Shown here: in pieces, positions 1 through 6,767 of the stretch
How positions within the stretch are numbered: position 1 is the first letter of the stretch
How the letters are laid out: every line of letters starts with the position of its first letter
Assembly: GCA_025210395.1 (NCBI GenBank)
Contig: JAOARV010000021.1
Coordinates: 1-40,429, forward strand
From: Marinisporobacter sp.
GTDB lineage: Bacteria > Bacillota > Clostridia > Peptostreptococcales > Thermotaleaceae
Reading direction: 5' to 3'
DNA: 40,429 nt
The notes under the pieces: generated by a model
The model's input: the letters and a program-made list of their open reading frames with translations, nothing else
Database searches by the model: none
What the model was told of the DNA's origin: nothing
Program-made: the position numbers and the translations under genes

Positions 1-1
1 G

Positions 2-109
2 AAGACGCTTTATTGTTGTACCCAAAACATCCCTTATTCAGCACTAGATGCTAATGAAATTCATAAAAGCTTTTTGAATAAATATGAAAAACTGAGATTA
101 AGCGAGTAA
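2..109 (+). CDS. 3' end of an unidentified gene
   Basis: An open frame enters from the left edge and stops at 107-109, giving about 35 residues that end in KYEKLRLSE. It is the longest of the three plus-strand frames here and lies 41 bases before the next gene, so it may be the preceding member of the same operon. Too little is present to name a family, and I do not recognise it. Confidence 0.4.
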   Translation, partial: KTLYCCTQNIPYSALDANEIHKSFLNKYEKLRLSE

Positions 110-150
110 ATAAAAGATATTTTAAGATTATATAGGGAGATGAATAGATA

Positions 151-465
151 ATGAATCATTTAGTGAGCAATGCATTTCAAACATTTATAAATGAAGCACC
201 AGACCATGCAAAAGTATGGATGGAAGCAGTACAAAAGTTAGATGGGGTCAGTGCACTTGATAAAAAAACAGAAGAACTTGCGTATATAGCAGTTTTAGCA
301 GCAGCTAGATTAGAAAATGGTATCCCATTTCATGTAAAAAGTGCAAAATCTAATGGTGCAAGCAGAGAAGAAATCATTAGTGCTGTATTAGTAGGTTTAC
401 CAGCAGTAGGAAATGTTGTAACATCATGTCTTCCAAGAGCATTAGAAGCTTATGATCATGAATAA
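151..465 (+). CDS. carboxymuconolactone decarboxylase (AhpD-like) family protein, no CxxC
   Basis: A 104-residue single-domain member of the carboxymuconolactone decarboxylase/AhpD fold. The family helix is recognisable at residues 41-75 (EELAYIAVLAAARLENG..FHVKSA..NGASREEI). The conserved His is H61, but the CxxC redox pair of AhpD peroxidases is absent: the only Cys is C93. A peroxidase role like AhpD is therefore unlikely; this CxxC-less subgroup is common in Clostridia and its substrate is not known to me. The ATG at 151 follows a GGGAG site about 12 bases upstream. It follows the partial gene at the window edge closely and may be co-transcribed with it. Confidence 0.8.
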   Translation: MNHLVSNAFQTFINEAPDHAKVWMEAVQKLDGVSALDKKTEELAYIAVLAAARLENGIPFHVKSAKSNGASREEIISAVLVGLPAVGNVVTSCLPRALEAYDHE

Positions 466-479
466 ATAGATATAATCAA

Positions 480-606
480 TTGTAGAGATAAAAACACAGT
501 TTCGGTTGGTAGTCCGAACCTATTTATCAAAGATAGATAGCAGTAACCTTCCCTCCTGGGGTTGTCCATTCTCTATTTAGGAATTATCAATCAGGAGGTA
601 GTGAAT
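480..606 (+). promoter_or_regulatory. yjdF-type riboswitch leader with anti-Shine-Dalgarno segment
   Basis: The leader lies directly upstream of a yjdF gene, the position where the yjdF (azaaromatic-responsive) riboswitch class is known. Seen directly: CCTCCTG at 552-558 is exactly complementary to CAGGAGG at 592-598, which is the ribosome binding site of yjdF, so the RNA can hide its own site. Other segments (GGTTGGTAGTCCGAACC, 503-519) can form a short hairpin. This suggests control of translation. Assignment to the class rests on the gene context and this pairing, not on a covariance search. Confidence 0.7.
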
Positions 607-1023
607 ATGAAAGTAATTAGTAAATTTACTGTTTTATTTGAAGCGCCTTTTTGGGTAGGAATTGTTGAAAGAACTTATAATGAAAGATACGAGGTTTCAA
701 AAATACTATTTGGTCCAGAACCTAAGGATTATGAGGTGTATGATTTTATATTAAAAAAATATAATCATATACAATTCACGAATGATATTCATGTAAAAAA
801 TAAAAAAGATAAGAAAATAAATCCTAAGAGGCTTCAACGAAAAATCAGAGAAGAGACGAAAAATAAGGGGATTGGAACAAAGGCACAAATGGCAATAAAG
901 CTTCAACATGAAGAAAATAAATTAGCAAGGAAAAAGAAATCTAAAGAAAAAAAAGAAGAAGAGCAACGAAGAAAATTCGAATTAAGGCAGCAAAAGAAAA
1001 AAGAAAAACATAAAGGGCATTAA
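607..1023 (+). CDS. yjdF: YjdF family protein (DUF2992)
   Basis: A 138-residue protein. The N-terminal part (residues 1-55) begins MKVISKFTVLFEAPFWVGI and has the conserved FEAPFWVG..ER pattern of the YjdF/DUF2992 family. The C-terminal half is a very Lys/Glu/Arg-rich, probably helical tail (KKKSKEKKEEEQRRK and following). The start is set at the ATG at 607 because of the perfect AGGAGG nine bases before it; the frame is open upstream to a TTG at 562, but that lies inside the regulatory leader. The biochemical function is unknown. The family is known to be controlled by riboswitches that bind azaaromatic compounds, so a role in coping with such compounds is an inference. It appears to be transcribed alone, with a terminator right after it. 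Confidence 0.85.
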   Translation: MKVISKFTVLFEAPFWVGIVERTYNERYEVSKILFGPEPKDYEVYDFILKKYNHIQFTNDIHVKNKKDKKINPKRLQRKIREETKNKGIGTKAQMAIKLQHEENKLARKKKSKEKKEEEQRRKFELRQQKKKEKHKGH

Positions 1024-1030
1024 AAATAGA

Positions 1031-1078
1031 AAGAGTCATGTGACTTAGGGAAATTTCTAAGTTATATGACTTTTTTTA
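1031..1078 (+). terminator. rho-independent terminator after yjdF
   Basis: A 15-base imperfect stem (AGTCATGTGACTTAG with CTAAGTTATATGACT) closes a loop of eight bases and is followed by seven T. It begins ten bases after the yjdF stop codon. Confidence 0.85.
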
Positions 1079-1110
1079 TAAGTAAGATGATAAATAATAT
1101 AAAAATCATA

Positions 1111-1174
1111 TTGACAAGAATAAAAGTAGTTACTATAATAGTTACTAAAGATAGTGGTTAATACAGTAACTACT
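1111..1174 (+). promoter_or_regulatory. azlCD promoter with repeated operator-like half-sites
   Basis: A consensus sigma-A promoter: TTGACA at 1111-1116, a 17-base spacer, TATAAT at 1134-1139. TAGTTACT occurs twice as a direct repeat (1127-1134 and 1139-1146), 12 bases apart and flanking the -10 box, and AGTAACTA lies in inverse orientation at 1165-1172; AGTAGTTACT/AGTAACTACT form a perfect 10-base inverted repeat. The placement suits a repressor site. The TrmB-type regulator encoded behind azlD is the obvious candidate ligand, by inference only. Confidence 0.75.
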
Positions 1175-1207
1175 AAATAAATTCTGTTATTAAAAGGAGG
1201 GTGCATT

Positions 1208-1921
1208 ATGGCGATTGATTGTAAAATTAAATACAGCTTTAAGGATGGAGTGGTGGATGGGCTACCAATTGTTATTGGTTTTCTACCTATTGCAATGGCG
1301 TTTGGAATATTATCAAAAACTATTGGAATTACAATGATGGATAGTATATTGTTTTCAGTTTTAGTATTTGCAGGTGCAAGTCAATTTATAGCATTAAATT
1401 TATTACTTGTAGGGGCAGGGATAGGAGAAATTATATTAACCACATTGCTAGTGAACTTCAGACATTTTTTAATGGGGGCTTCCCTTGCTACAAGGATGAC
1501 AAAGGATATGAAAAAATGGAGTCCATTTATTGCATTTGGTATAACAGATGAAATTTTTTCTGTTGCATCTTTTAAAGAAGGAACATTAACGAAAGAATAT
1601 ATGTTATCTCTAGAATTTGTAGCTTATTCATCGTGGGTCGGTGGAACTGCTTTAGGTTATTTAGTAGGAACAGTACTTCCAGAGGCTATGAAAATGAGTA
1701 TGGGAGTGGCTTTGTATGCCATGTTTGCTGCTATTTTGATACCTGAGATAAAAAAATCTACTAAGGCTTTCATATTAGCATGTCTATCAGGAATTATAAA
1801 TAGTATATGTAAGATTTTTTTCTCATTACCTCAGGGGTGGAGTATTGTTATATCAATTATTTTAGTATCTTTTCTAGGTGTATATCTCTTTAAAGAAAAG
1901 GAGGTAGAGGGAAATGAATAA
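1208..1921 (+). CDS. azlC: AzlC family branched-chain amino acid exporter, large subunit
   Basis: A 237-residue integral membrane protein with the AzlC hallmarks: GLPIVIGFLPIAMAFGIL near residue 18, the FAGASQF..L motif near residues 54-63, and the LVNFRHFLMG motif near residues 80-90. AzlC with AzlD exports branched-chain amino acids and analogues (in Bacillus subtilis, 4-azaleucine). The ATG at 1208 has AAAGGAGGG upstream. It overlaps azlD by eight bases, which points to translational coupling, and it is read from the consensus promoter at 1111-1139. Confidence 0.92.
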   Translation: MAIDCKIKYSFKDGVVDGLPIVIGFLPIAMAFGILSKTIGITMMDSILFSVLVFAGASQFIALNLLLVGAGIGEIILTTLLVNFRHFLMGASLATRMTKDMKKWSPFIAFGITDEIFSVASFKEGTLTKEYMLSLEFVAYSSWVGGTALGYLVGTVLPEAMKMSMGVALYAMFAAILIPEIKKSTKAFILACLSGIINSICKIFFSLPQGWSIVISIILVSFLGVYLFKEKEVEGNE

Positions 1922-2234
1922 TCAAATTTTACTTATTTTAGGAATGATGCTTGTAACTTATATACCAAGATTGTTACCCTTTGTTATAGTATCGGGAAAA
2001 AAATTACCTTCAAAGCTACATCAGTTTTTGCAGTATATTCCTTATACCGCTTTAGGGGCATTAATTATTCCAGGGGTGTTTTCTGCTACACCTGAAATGC
2101 CACATGCTTCATTAGTAGGAATGGGATTTGCTTTTATCTACGCTTGGTATAAGGGAGGAATCATTATACCTGTATTAGGTTCTATAGTAGTAACCTTTTT
2201 AATGCTTTTAATGAAAAATGGATTTGTTGTATAA
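1914..2234 (+). CDS. azlD: AzlD family branched-chain amino acid transport small subunit
   Basis: A 106-residue hydrophobic protein with three or four membrane segments and the AzlD pattern TYIPRLLPFVIV at residues 15-26 and YIPYTALGALIIPGVF near residues 41-56. It is the small partner of AzlC, and both are needed for export in characterised systems. Its ATG lies inside the last codons of azlC, with the GGAGGTAGAGG site also in azlC. The length is usual for the family. Confidence 0.92.
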   Translation: MNNQILLILGMMLVTYIPRLLPFVIVSGKKLPSKLHQFLQYIPYTALGALIIPGVFSATPEMPHASLVGMGFAFIYAWYKGGIIIPVLGSIVVTFLMLLMKNGFVV

Positions 2235-2279
2235 TGAATGAAGTGTTAGGATTTTAATGAAATCATAAGAGGTGAAGCT

Positions 2280-3113
2280 ATGAATAATGAAATATTGATT
2301 ATTGAGGATATGAAAAAATTAGGATTAAGTGAATATGAAGTAAAGGCATATTTAAACCTTTTAGAGGAATATCCTGTAAATGGGTATGCTTTGAGTAAAA
2401 ATTCAGGCATTCCAAGATCAAGAATTTATGAAGTATTAGATAGTTTGAAAAATAAACAGATGGTATTTGAAGAAATTGAAGGAAAAACAACCCTTTATCA
2501 TCCTATTGATCCCAAATTACTATTAAATAAACTGAAAAGTAATTTTGAAAATATATTGGATCATGTGGATACGTATACAAAAAAGGTTTATTCGAAGCAA
2601 CAAAATGATAATAAGTTGGTAGTGATTAAAGGAAGAGATAAAATCATTGAGTTTATCAATACATTGATTGCAGATGCAAAAAAAAGAATAGCTGTTTCCA
2701 TATGGGAAGAGGAAATAAACGATCTTTCAAAAAACTTAAACGAAGCACTTCAGAGGGGAGTCATGTTAAAAGGTATATATTTTGGGAAAAACAACCCCTA
2801 CAAAGAAATTGTTACCCATAGAAGAATAGAAAGATATTTATCAGAAAAAAGTGAAAGATATATGACCATTACCATTGATGGGATTCATGTAGTATCAGGA
2901 ATCATATCAAGAGAAGAAGAAAGTCAAGTTACATGGACAAAGGATCAGGGTTTTGTAGAAATGAGTGAAGATTATATTGTACATGATTTGATGGTAAACC
3001 TTTACTCTAAAAAATTAGGACAAAAGGAAACAAAAGCTTTTGAAAGCTATGCAGATCATGTTAGAAAAGAATATTTTGGATTTACAGATGAAGAATTTGA
3101 AAAATTTAAATAG
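2280..3113 (+). CDS. TrmB-family transcriptional regulator
   Basis: A 277-residue protein with an N-terminal winged helix (about residues 14-76: LGLSEYEVKAYLNLLE then GIPRSRIYEVLDSLKNKQMV), typical of the TrmB family. A short coiled linker (about 85-110) follows, and then a C-terminal phospholipase-D-like sensor fold (about 115-270, beginning VVIKGRDKIIEFINTLI). TrmB proteins sense small molecules, often sugars, and act as repressors or activators. Here the gene is 45 bases behind azlD on the same strand, so a role in controlling the exporter is the natural guess, and operator-like repeats overlap the azlC promoter. The start ATG follows AAGAGGTG. Confidence 0.85.
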   Translation: MNNEILIIEDMKKLGLSEYEVKAYLNLLEEYPVNGYALSKNSGIPRSRIYEVLDSLKNKQMVFEEIEGKTTLYHPIDPKLLLNKLKSNFENILDHVDTYTKKVYSKQQNDNKLVVIKGRDKIIEFINTLIADAKKRIAVSIWEEEINDLSKNLNEALQRGVMLKGIYFGKNNPYKEIVTHRRIERYLSEKSERYMTITIDGIHVVSGIISREEESQVTWTKDQGFVEMSEDYIVHDLMVNLYSKKLGQKETKAFESYADHVRKEYFGFTDEEFEKFK

Positions 3114-3130
3114 ACTATAGGGAGGAATTA

Positions 3131-3313
3131 TGGACCCTCTTAAAGGAAGAGTGGATTAATGAAATTAGAACCATTGAAATTGAAGGATTAGATCCTCAAG
3201 CTGATGGAGGAACTCATGTCAATAATACTAGTGAAGTTGGAAAGATGAAGATTATAGATTATAAAAGCAAAGGTAAAATCAATAAGAGAATATATGTTGA
3301 ATTAGAAGACTAA
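3131..3313 (+). pseudogene. C-terminal fragment of an alanyl-tRNA editing protein (AlaX)
   Basis: Frame 3131-3313 reads EEWINEIRTIEIEG, then DPQADGGTHVNNTSEVGK, and ends in KRIYVELED. This is the second half of the AlaX/AlaRS editing domain, including the QADGGTHV metal-binding region. The N-terminal half with the HxxxH motif is missing, and the ATG at 3130, which has a good GGAGG site, is in another frame and stops after nine codons. Intact AlaX removes Ser or Gly from mischarged tRNA-Ala; this copy cannot be functional. Confidence 0.75.
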
Positions 3314-3386
3314 AAGCATAGAAGCCATTGAATTAGGAGCCAAAACCCTTGAAGAGGTAAAAAGACACTTTCAGATGAAAATTTGA
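3309..3386 (+). pseudogene. possible fragment of a BFD-like [2Fe-2S]-binding domain
   Basis: A 25-codon stretch reads SIEAIELGAKTLEEVKR. This resembles the helical second half of BFD-type [2Fe-2S] domains, which usually continues with a Gly-Cys-rich cluster ligand segment that is lacking here. It overlaps the alaX fragment by five bases in another frame. The match is short and from memory, so the identification is tentative. Confidence 0.35.
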
Positions 3387-3397
3387 AGGTGTTTTTC
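3365..3397 (+). terminator. terminator-like hairpin
   Basis: ACACTTTCA (3365-3373) pairs with TGAAGGTGT (3384-3392), with one G-T pair, and is followed by TTTTCTT. It overlaps the end of the BFD-like fragment. Confidence 0.6.
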
Positions 3398-3495
3398 TTA
3401 ACATAGACTGTCTAGAGAATATGATTTTATGATAAAATAAATGTATAAGTAGAAAGTAGATCTCAAATATATCTATTTGAAAGGAACAGACTGAT

Positions 3496-4214
3496 ATGAA
3501 AAAAATTCCTTATGGAATATCTAATTTTGAAACGATAGTAAAAGAAAATTATCTATATGTAGATAAGACTAAATATATTGAATTGCTAGAAGAAGAAATA
3601 TAACAATCAATCTTACCATGGCACCTGCGTATAATGCCATGGTTGGATTTGTCGAAGAAGAAGTAAAAAAGATGATGTATGAATTAAAATTAAATAAGAA
3701 ATTCAATGAAGATCGATTCATGAAAACTTTAAAGGAATATTATAATGGATATTTGTTTAGCGAGTATGGGACTGAAAGAGTGTATAATTCTAACATGGTT
3801 TTATATTTTTATAATCAAATTTTAAAATTAGGAAAATATCCTAAGAATCTAATGGATGAAAACATAAAGACAGATTATAAGAAATTAGAAGATATAGCAT
3901 TTAACTTTAAAGATGATAAAACGATAGAAAAGATATTATCAGGGGAAAAACTTACTACAAAAATAGTAGAAAAGTTTAATCTTGAGAAAATGTACAATGA
4001 AAAAGCGAATTTTATATCACTGCTTTATTATTTTGGAATGTTGACCATAGAAGAAACCATATTTGATCAATATATACTTAAAGTTCCAAACTATGCGGTG
4101 AATACAGTGTATTGGGATTATTTTAATCATAAGCTCAAAAAAAGAATCAACATAGATATAAATAATACAGATTTAACTAGTGCTATTTAAAGAATGGCTT
4201 TCAACGGAGAATAA
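3496..4214 (+). pseudogene. decayed AAA-ATPase-like / PD-(D/E)XK nuclease family gene (DUF1703 type)
   Basis: The ATG at 3496 starts MKKIPYGISNFETIVKENY, followed by LYVDKTKYIELLEEE, the classic N-terminus of the clostridial AAA-ATPase_like (PF09820) plus PDDEXK_9 family, and stops at 3603. The frame resumes at about 3604 with TINLTMAPAYNAMVGFVEEEV and runs to a stop at 4190; a further seven codons (RMAFNGE) still match before another stop. The P-loop segment between the two pieces and the C-terminal nuclease domain are both missing, so internal deletion, truncation and stop codons have all hit this gene. The family is usually about 500 residues and exists in many copies per genome; its role is unknown. 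Confidence 0.8.
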
Positions 4215-4225
4215 AATAACATAAA

Positions 4226-4254
4226 AACCTGATAAAGTGCTATCAGGTTTTTGT
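4226..4254. terminator. bidirectional terminator between the DUF1703 remnant and the haloperoxidase gene
   Basis: CCTGATA (4229-4235) and TATCAGG (4241-4247) form a perfect stem with flanking A and T runs on both sides, so it can end transcription from both directions. It is eight bases from the stop codon of the leftward haloperoxidase gene. Confidence 0.8.
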
Positions 4255-4261
4255 AGATTCT

Positions 4262-5941
4262 TTAAATAATTATTGTAGTACCATCAAGTTTTGTAAGGCA
4301 AAATCCTTTAAAATTTTCATTATAAGTTCTTTTAAAATCATGAAGAATGCCAATAGCAACAGCTTCTCCTAATTTTAACCCTTCTATTCCATCTGAACGA
4401 TAGTGAACACCTGCAGTATCACGACCAAGAGAAAGATTAGAACCTAGTTTGTTTAATTCACCCCTTGTAGTTAAAGGTTTATCTGTATATGGAAGTAAGG
4501 ATAAACCATCAGCACTAGCTACAACTGGACTAGGGATAATGAAATCTTCATCAAAGAAAGCTTTTAGCATAGTAATACCTGCTCCAGCAATACAAGCATG
4601 ACCAGCAGGATAGGATGTATGAATAGGACAACCTTCTGGATATGCCATAGGTAAAAGGTATGTTCCATATTTATCAAAAACTTTTGGAATAGCTTTAGAA
4701 CTCAATAGCTCTGAATTAATAGGATAAGAAGTGGATCCTATTAAATTATTATGAACACGTCCTCCAAATTCCTCGGGGCGTAATCGGCGATGAACTAAGA
4801 ATTTTTGAAACCAAGCAGCTTCTAGTGCAATTCTTGCTGATTTAGCAATGAAATCTAAAATATATGCTGCTCCAAAAGTAATAAATCCAACTTGTGTTTT
4901 TGAGCATAAATAAGGATTTTGTGGGCATAGTGCTTTTTTTCCAAAGCTTAATAGAATTAAACAAGCGTTTAAGATGCTTTGATAAGTAAAATCTTGATGA
5001 ACCCATTCTCCTAAATCTCTACCATTTCGAATATAACGAGGCTTAGGGTCAAACACTGCTGAACTATTAGGAGCACATCCATTCTGGATACGGAGCCATT
5101 CATCATAGGAGGTCATATAGTCTTTTCCAGATAATGGAGAAGGATATTGTTGTTTAATAATTTTAGAACCATAAGGAATATCTTTACATAAAAATTGAGA
5201 AATATAAGGACCTATTAAATCGCCTGGTGTATTCCCACGAAATAGTGTTTGTGGAGTAACTTTTCCATTTTCTTTTGGACCGTGATAATCTGAAAAACTT
5301 GATAAATCGTTAGCTGCTTCACGAATAAGAATATTTGTATCATATTGTGCAAAGGGGACATCACGAGTTAATGCTCTCCAATAATCTTCAGCCATTTCGC
5401 TAGCCATCCAGGCACTACTAAAATTAGGTGGTATAGGCATAGTTAAGTGATGAGAATTAGGGCCTTCTAGATCAAAGGCATAGGAGGCTTGAGGATTAAC
5501 TAATTTTCTAACGCCACCTAAAGGAATTTCTTCAAATATTTCAGGATTACCCGTTGTTAAAGCTTTGATCCATATATTGTAGGCAGCAATATTCACTTCA
5601 CCTAATTCATTGTGAGGGAATGATTTAGAGAAGTTCGCAATTTTTTTTGGATATAATGCTGAATCCCCATTACAAGGATGACTGGGTAGTGGAAGATCCT
5701 TTTGAAAATTAGCTGCATCCTTACGGATTTTATATGCTTTTTCACTCTGCTGAAGTGGTGTAAGTGGTCCGATTTCACAAGATGCATTTAATTTTAGATT
5801 GTTACTTGATTCATCTTTTTTAAGTACAATATTATCACGGATTAGACTTTTTTCTTTTTGATTGTTTTGAAAATGATTATTTTCTGATAGGTTATTATTC
5901 TCTGTAATAGAAGCATACGATTCAATAAATTTGTTAGCCAT
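4262..5941 (-). CDS. vanadium-dependent haloperoxidase family protein (algal bromoperoxidase type)
   Basis: A 559-residue protein with no signal peptide. Vanadate/phosphate-binding residues of the PAP2/haloperoxidase fold are visible: K380 and R388 (KFLVHRRLRP, with the spacing of algal bromoperoxidases, followed by EEFGGRVHN), then SYPAGHA with G447 and the catalytic H448, then R507 and H513 in RDTAGVH. A446 replaces the Ser of the usual PSGH motif. Known enzymes oxidise halides with hydrogen peroxide; relatives of the fold are acid phosphatases. An Asn/Gln/Lys-rich N-terminal 50 residues looks disordered. The gene stands alone between two terminators, and its start has AAAGGGAGG upstream. 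Halide specificity cannot be read from the sequence. Confidence 0.85.
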   Translation of the reverse strand: MANKFIESYASITENNNLSENNHFQNNQKEKSLIRDNIVLKKDESSNNLKLNASCEIGPLTPLQQSEKAYKIRKDAANFQKDLPLPSHPCNGDSALYPKKIANFSKSFPHNELGEVNIAAYNIWIKALTTGNPEIFEEIPLGGVRKLVNPQASYAFDLEGPNSHHLTMPIPPNFSSAWMASEMAEDYWRALTRDVPFAQYDTNILIREAANDLSSFSDYHGPKENGKVTPQTLFRGNTPGDLIGPYISQFLCKDIPYGSKIIKQQYPSPLSGKDYMTSYDEWLRIQNGCAPNSSAVFDPKPRYIRNGRDLGEWVHQDFTYQSILNACLILLSFGKKALCPQNPYLCSKTQVGFITFGAAYILDFIAKSARIALEAAWFQKFLVHRRLRPEEFGGRVHNNLIGSTSYPINSELLSSKAIPKVFDKYGTYLLPMAYPEGCPIHTSYPAGHACIAGAGITMLKAFFDEDFIIPSPVVASADGLSLLPYTDKPLTTRGELNKLGSNLSLGRDTAGVHYRSDGIEGLKLGEAVAIGILHDFKRTYNENFKGFCLTKLDGTTIII

Positions 5942-6059
5942 CTTTTTTTACCTCCCTTTAAAATCCATATAGGATACGTATTTATAATATTCAAAGGGGA
6001 TTGTGTTTTGTGATAGTACCTATTAAATTTATTTTTCATGTCTTATTTATGAATAGATC

Positions 6060-6098
6060 AAAAAAACCTAATGGTATGGAATCTATCAGGTTTTTTTG
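6060..6098. terminator. terminator-like hairpin
   Basis: An A-run, ACCTAATGGTA, a short loop, TATCAGGT and a T-run form a bulged hairpin with T-rich tails on both strands. It lies just before the ychF remnant and would suit transcription reading leftward out of it or rightward into it. It resembles the element at 4226-4254 in its TATCAGG arm. Confidence 0.5.
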
Positions 6099-6121
6099 TT
6101 TATTAAAGAAATTTATTTGAT

Positions 6122-6365
6122 TTACACGTTAAATCTAAACAATATTACATCCCCATCTTTTACAATATAATCTTTTCCTTCAAGTCGTACAAGACCTTTT
6201 TCCTTTGCAGTAGCCATATTACCAGAAGATACTAAGTCGTCAAAACTAATAGTTTCTGCACGGATAAATCCTTTTTCAAAATCTGTGTGGATTTTTCCAG
6301 CCGCTTGAAGAGCTTTCGTATCAATTTTTATAGTTCATGTATGTACGTCTTGTAGTCCTGCAGTT
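6122..6365 (-). pseudogene. duplicated 3' end of ychF
   Basis: These 244 bases align without gaps to 8605-8848, the last 80 codons of the intact ychF downstream. By eye there are about 21 mismatches: about six in the first 190 bases and the rest crowded at the right end. It encodes the TGS domain tail ([14 protein letters not shown] through [10 protein letters not shown] and the stop). One in-frame TGA has arisen in the divergent part. There is no upstream part of the gene. It is one half of a direct repeat enclosing the brxL remnant and the ATPase/PIN genes. Confidence 0.92.
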
Positions 6366-6410
6366 CAATGATTTTGTAGTAATATTGTATTGTTTAAGGT
6401 ATAATGAAAA

Positions 6411-6743
6411 CTAGGAAATAATCTAAATCAAAGAGATGTTATAGCCGTAAGAAAGACTGTATCTGGACTCATTAAATGAATATATCCAAGTGGAGAATTT
6501 GAGAGAGAAGATGTAGAAGAAATACTAAGATATTCTTTAGTAGGAGAAAGAAGAGTACAAGAGCAGTTGAAGAAAATAGGTGATATGGAGTTTTATGATG
6601 TACATTTTTCTTATATAGATATTGAAACCTTAAATGAAGAGTTTGTATTTGTTCCAGAACAAGGTGGAGGTAATATTCAGAGGATGCGGTATTTAAGGCA
6701 TTGGGCGCGGAATAAAATTATAATATTTAAGAAAGTGAAATAA
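6411..6743 (+). pseudogene. brxL: C-terminal remnant of brxL (BREX Lon-related protease)
   Basis: Frame 6411-6743 reads LNQRDVIAVRKTVSGLIK, a TGA at 6477, then IYPSGEFEREDVEEILRYSL, RRVQEQLKKIG, MEFYDVHFSYID and VPEQGGG, before an unrelated tail. These are the conserved C-terminal motifs of the Lon-related BREX protein BrxL as I know the family (about 680 residues in Firmicutes). Everything before it is gone and an in-frame stop interrupts it, so it is dead. It shows that this spot once held a phage-defence gene. The intact ATPase gene begins 25 bases later. Confidence 0.75.
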
Positions 6744-6767
6744 AGCTTCTAGAGGAAGGTGTTTGAT

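Noticed and set aside
562..606. Upstream extension of yjdF from a TTG at 562
   Set aside because: The extra 15 codons run through the riboswitch leader and over the AGGAGG site that serves the ATG at 607.
6366..6410. Promoter for the brxL remnant/ATPase (TATAAT at 6400-6405)
   Set aside because: The -10 box is good but no -35 element lies at an acceptable distance, so I could not support it as a feature; the ATPase promoter remains unplaced.
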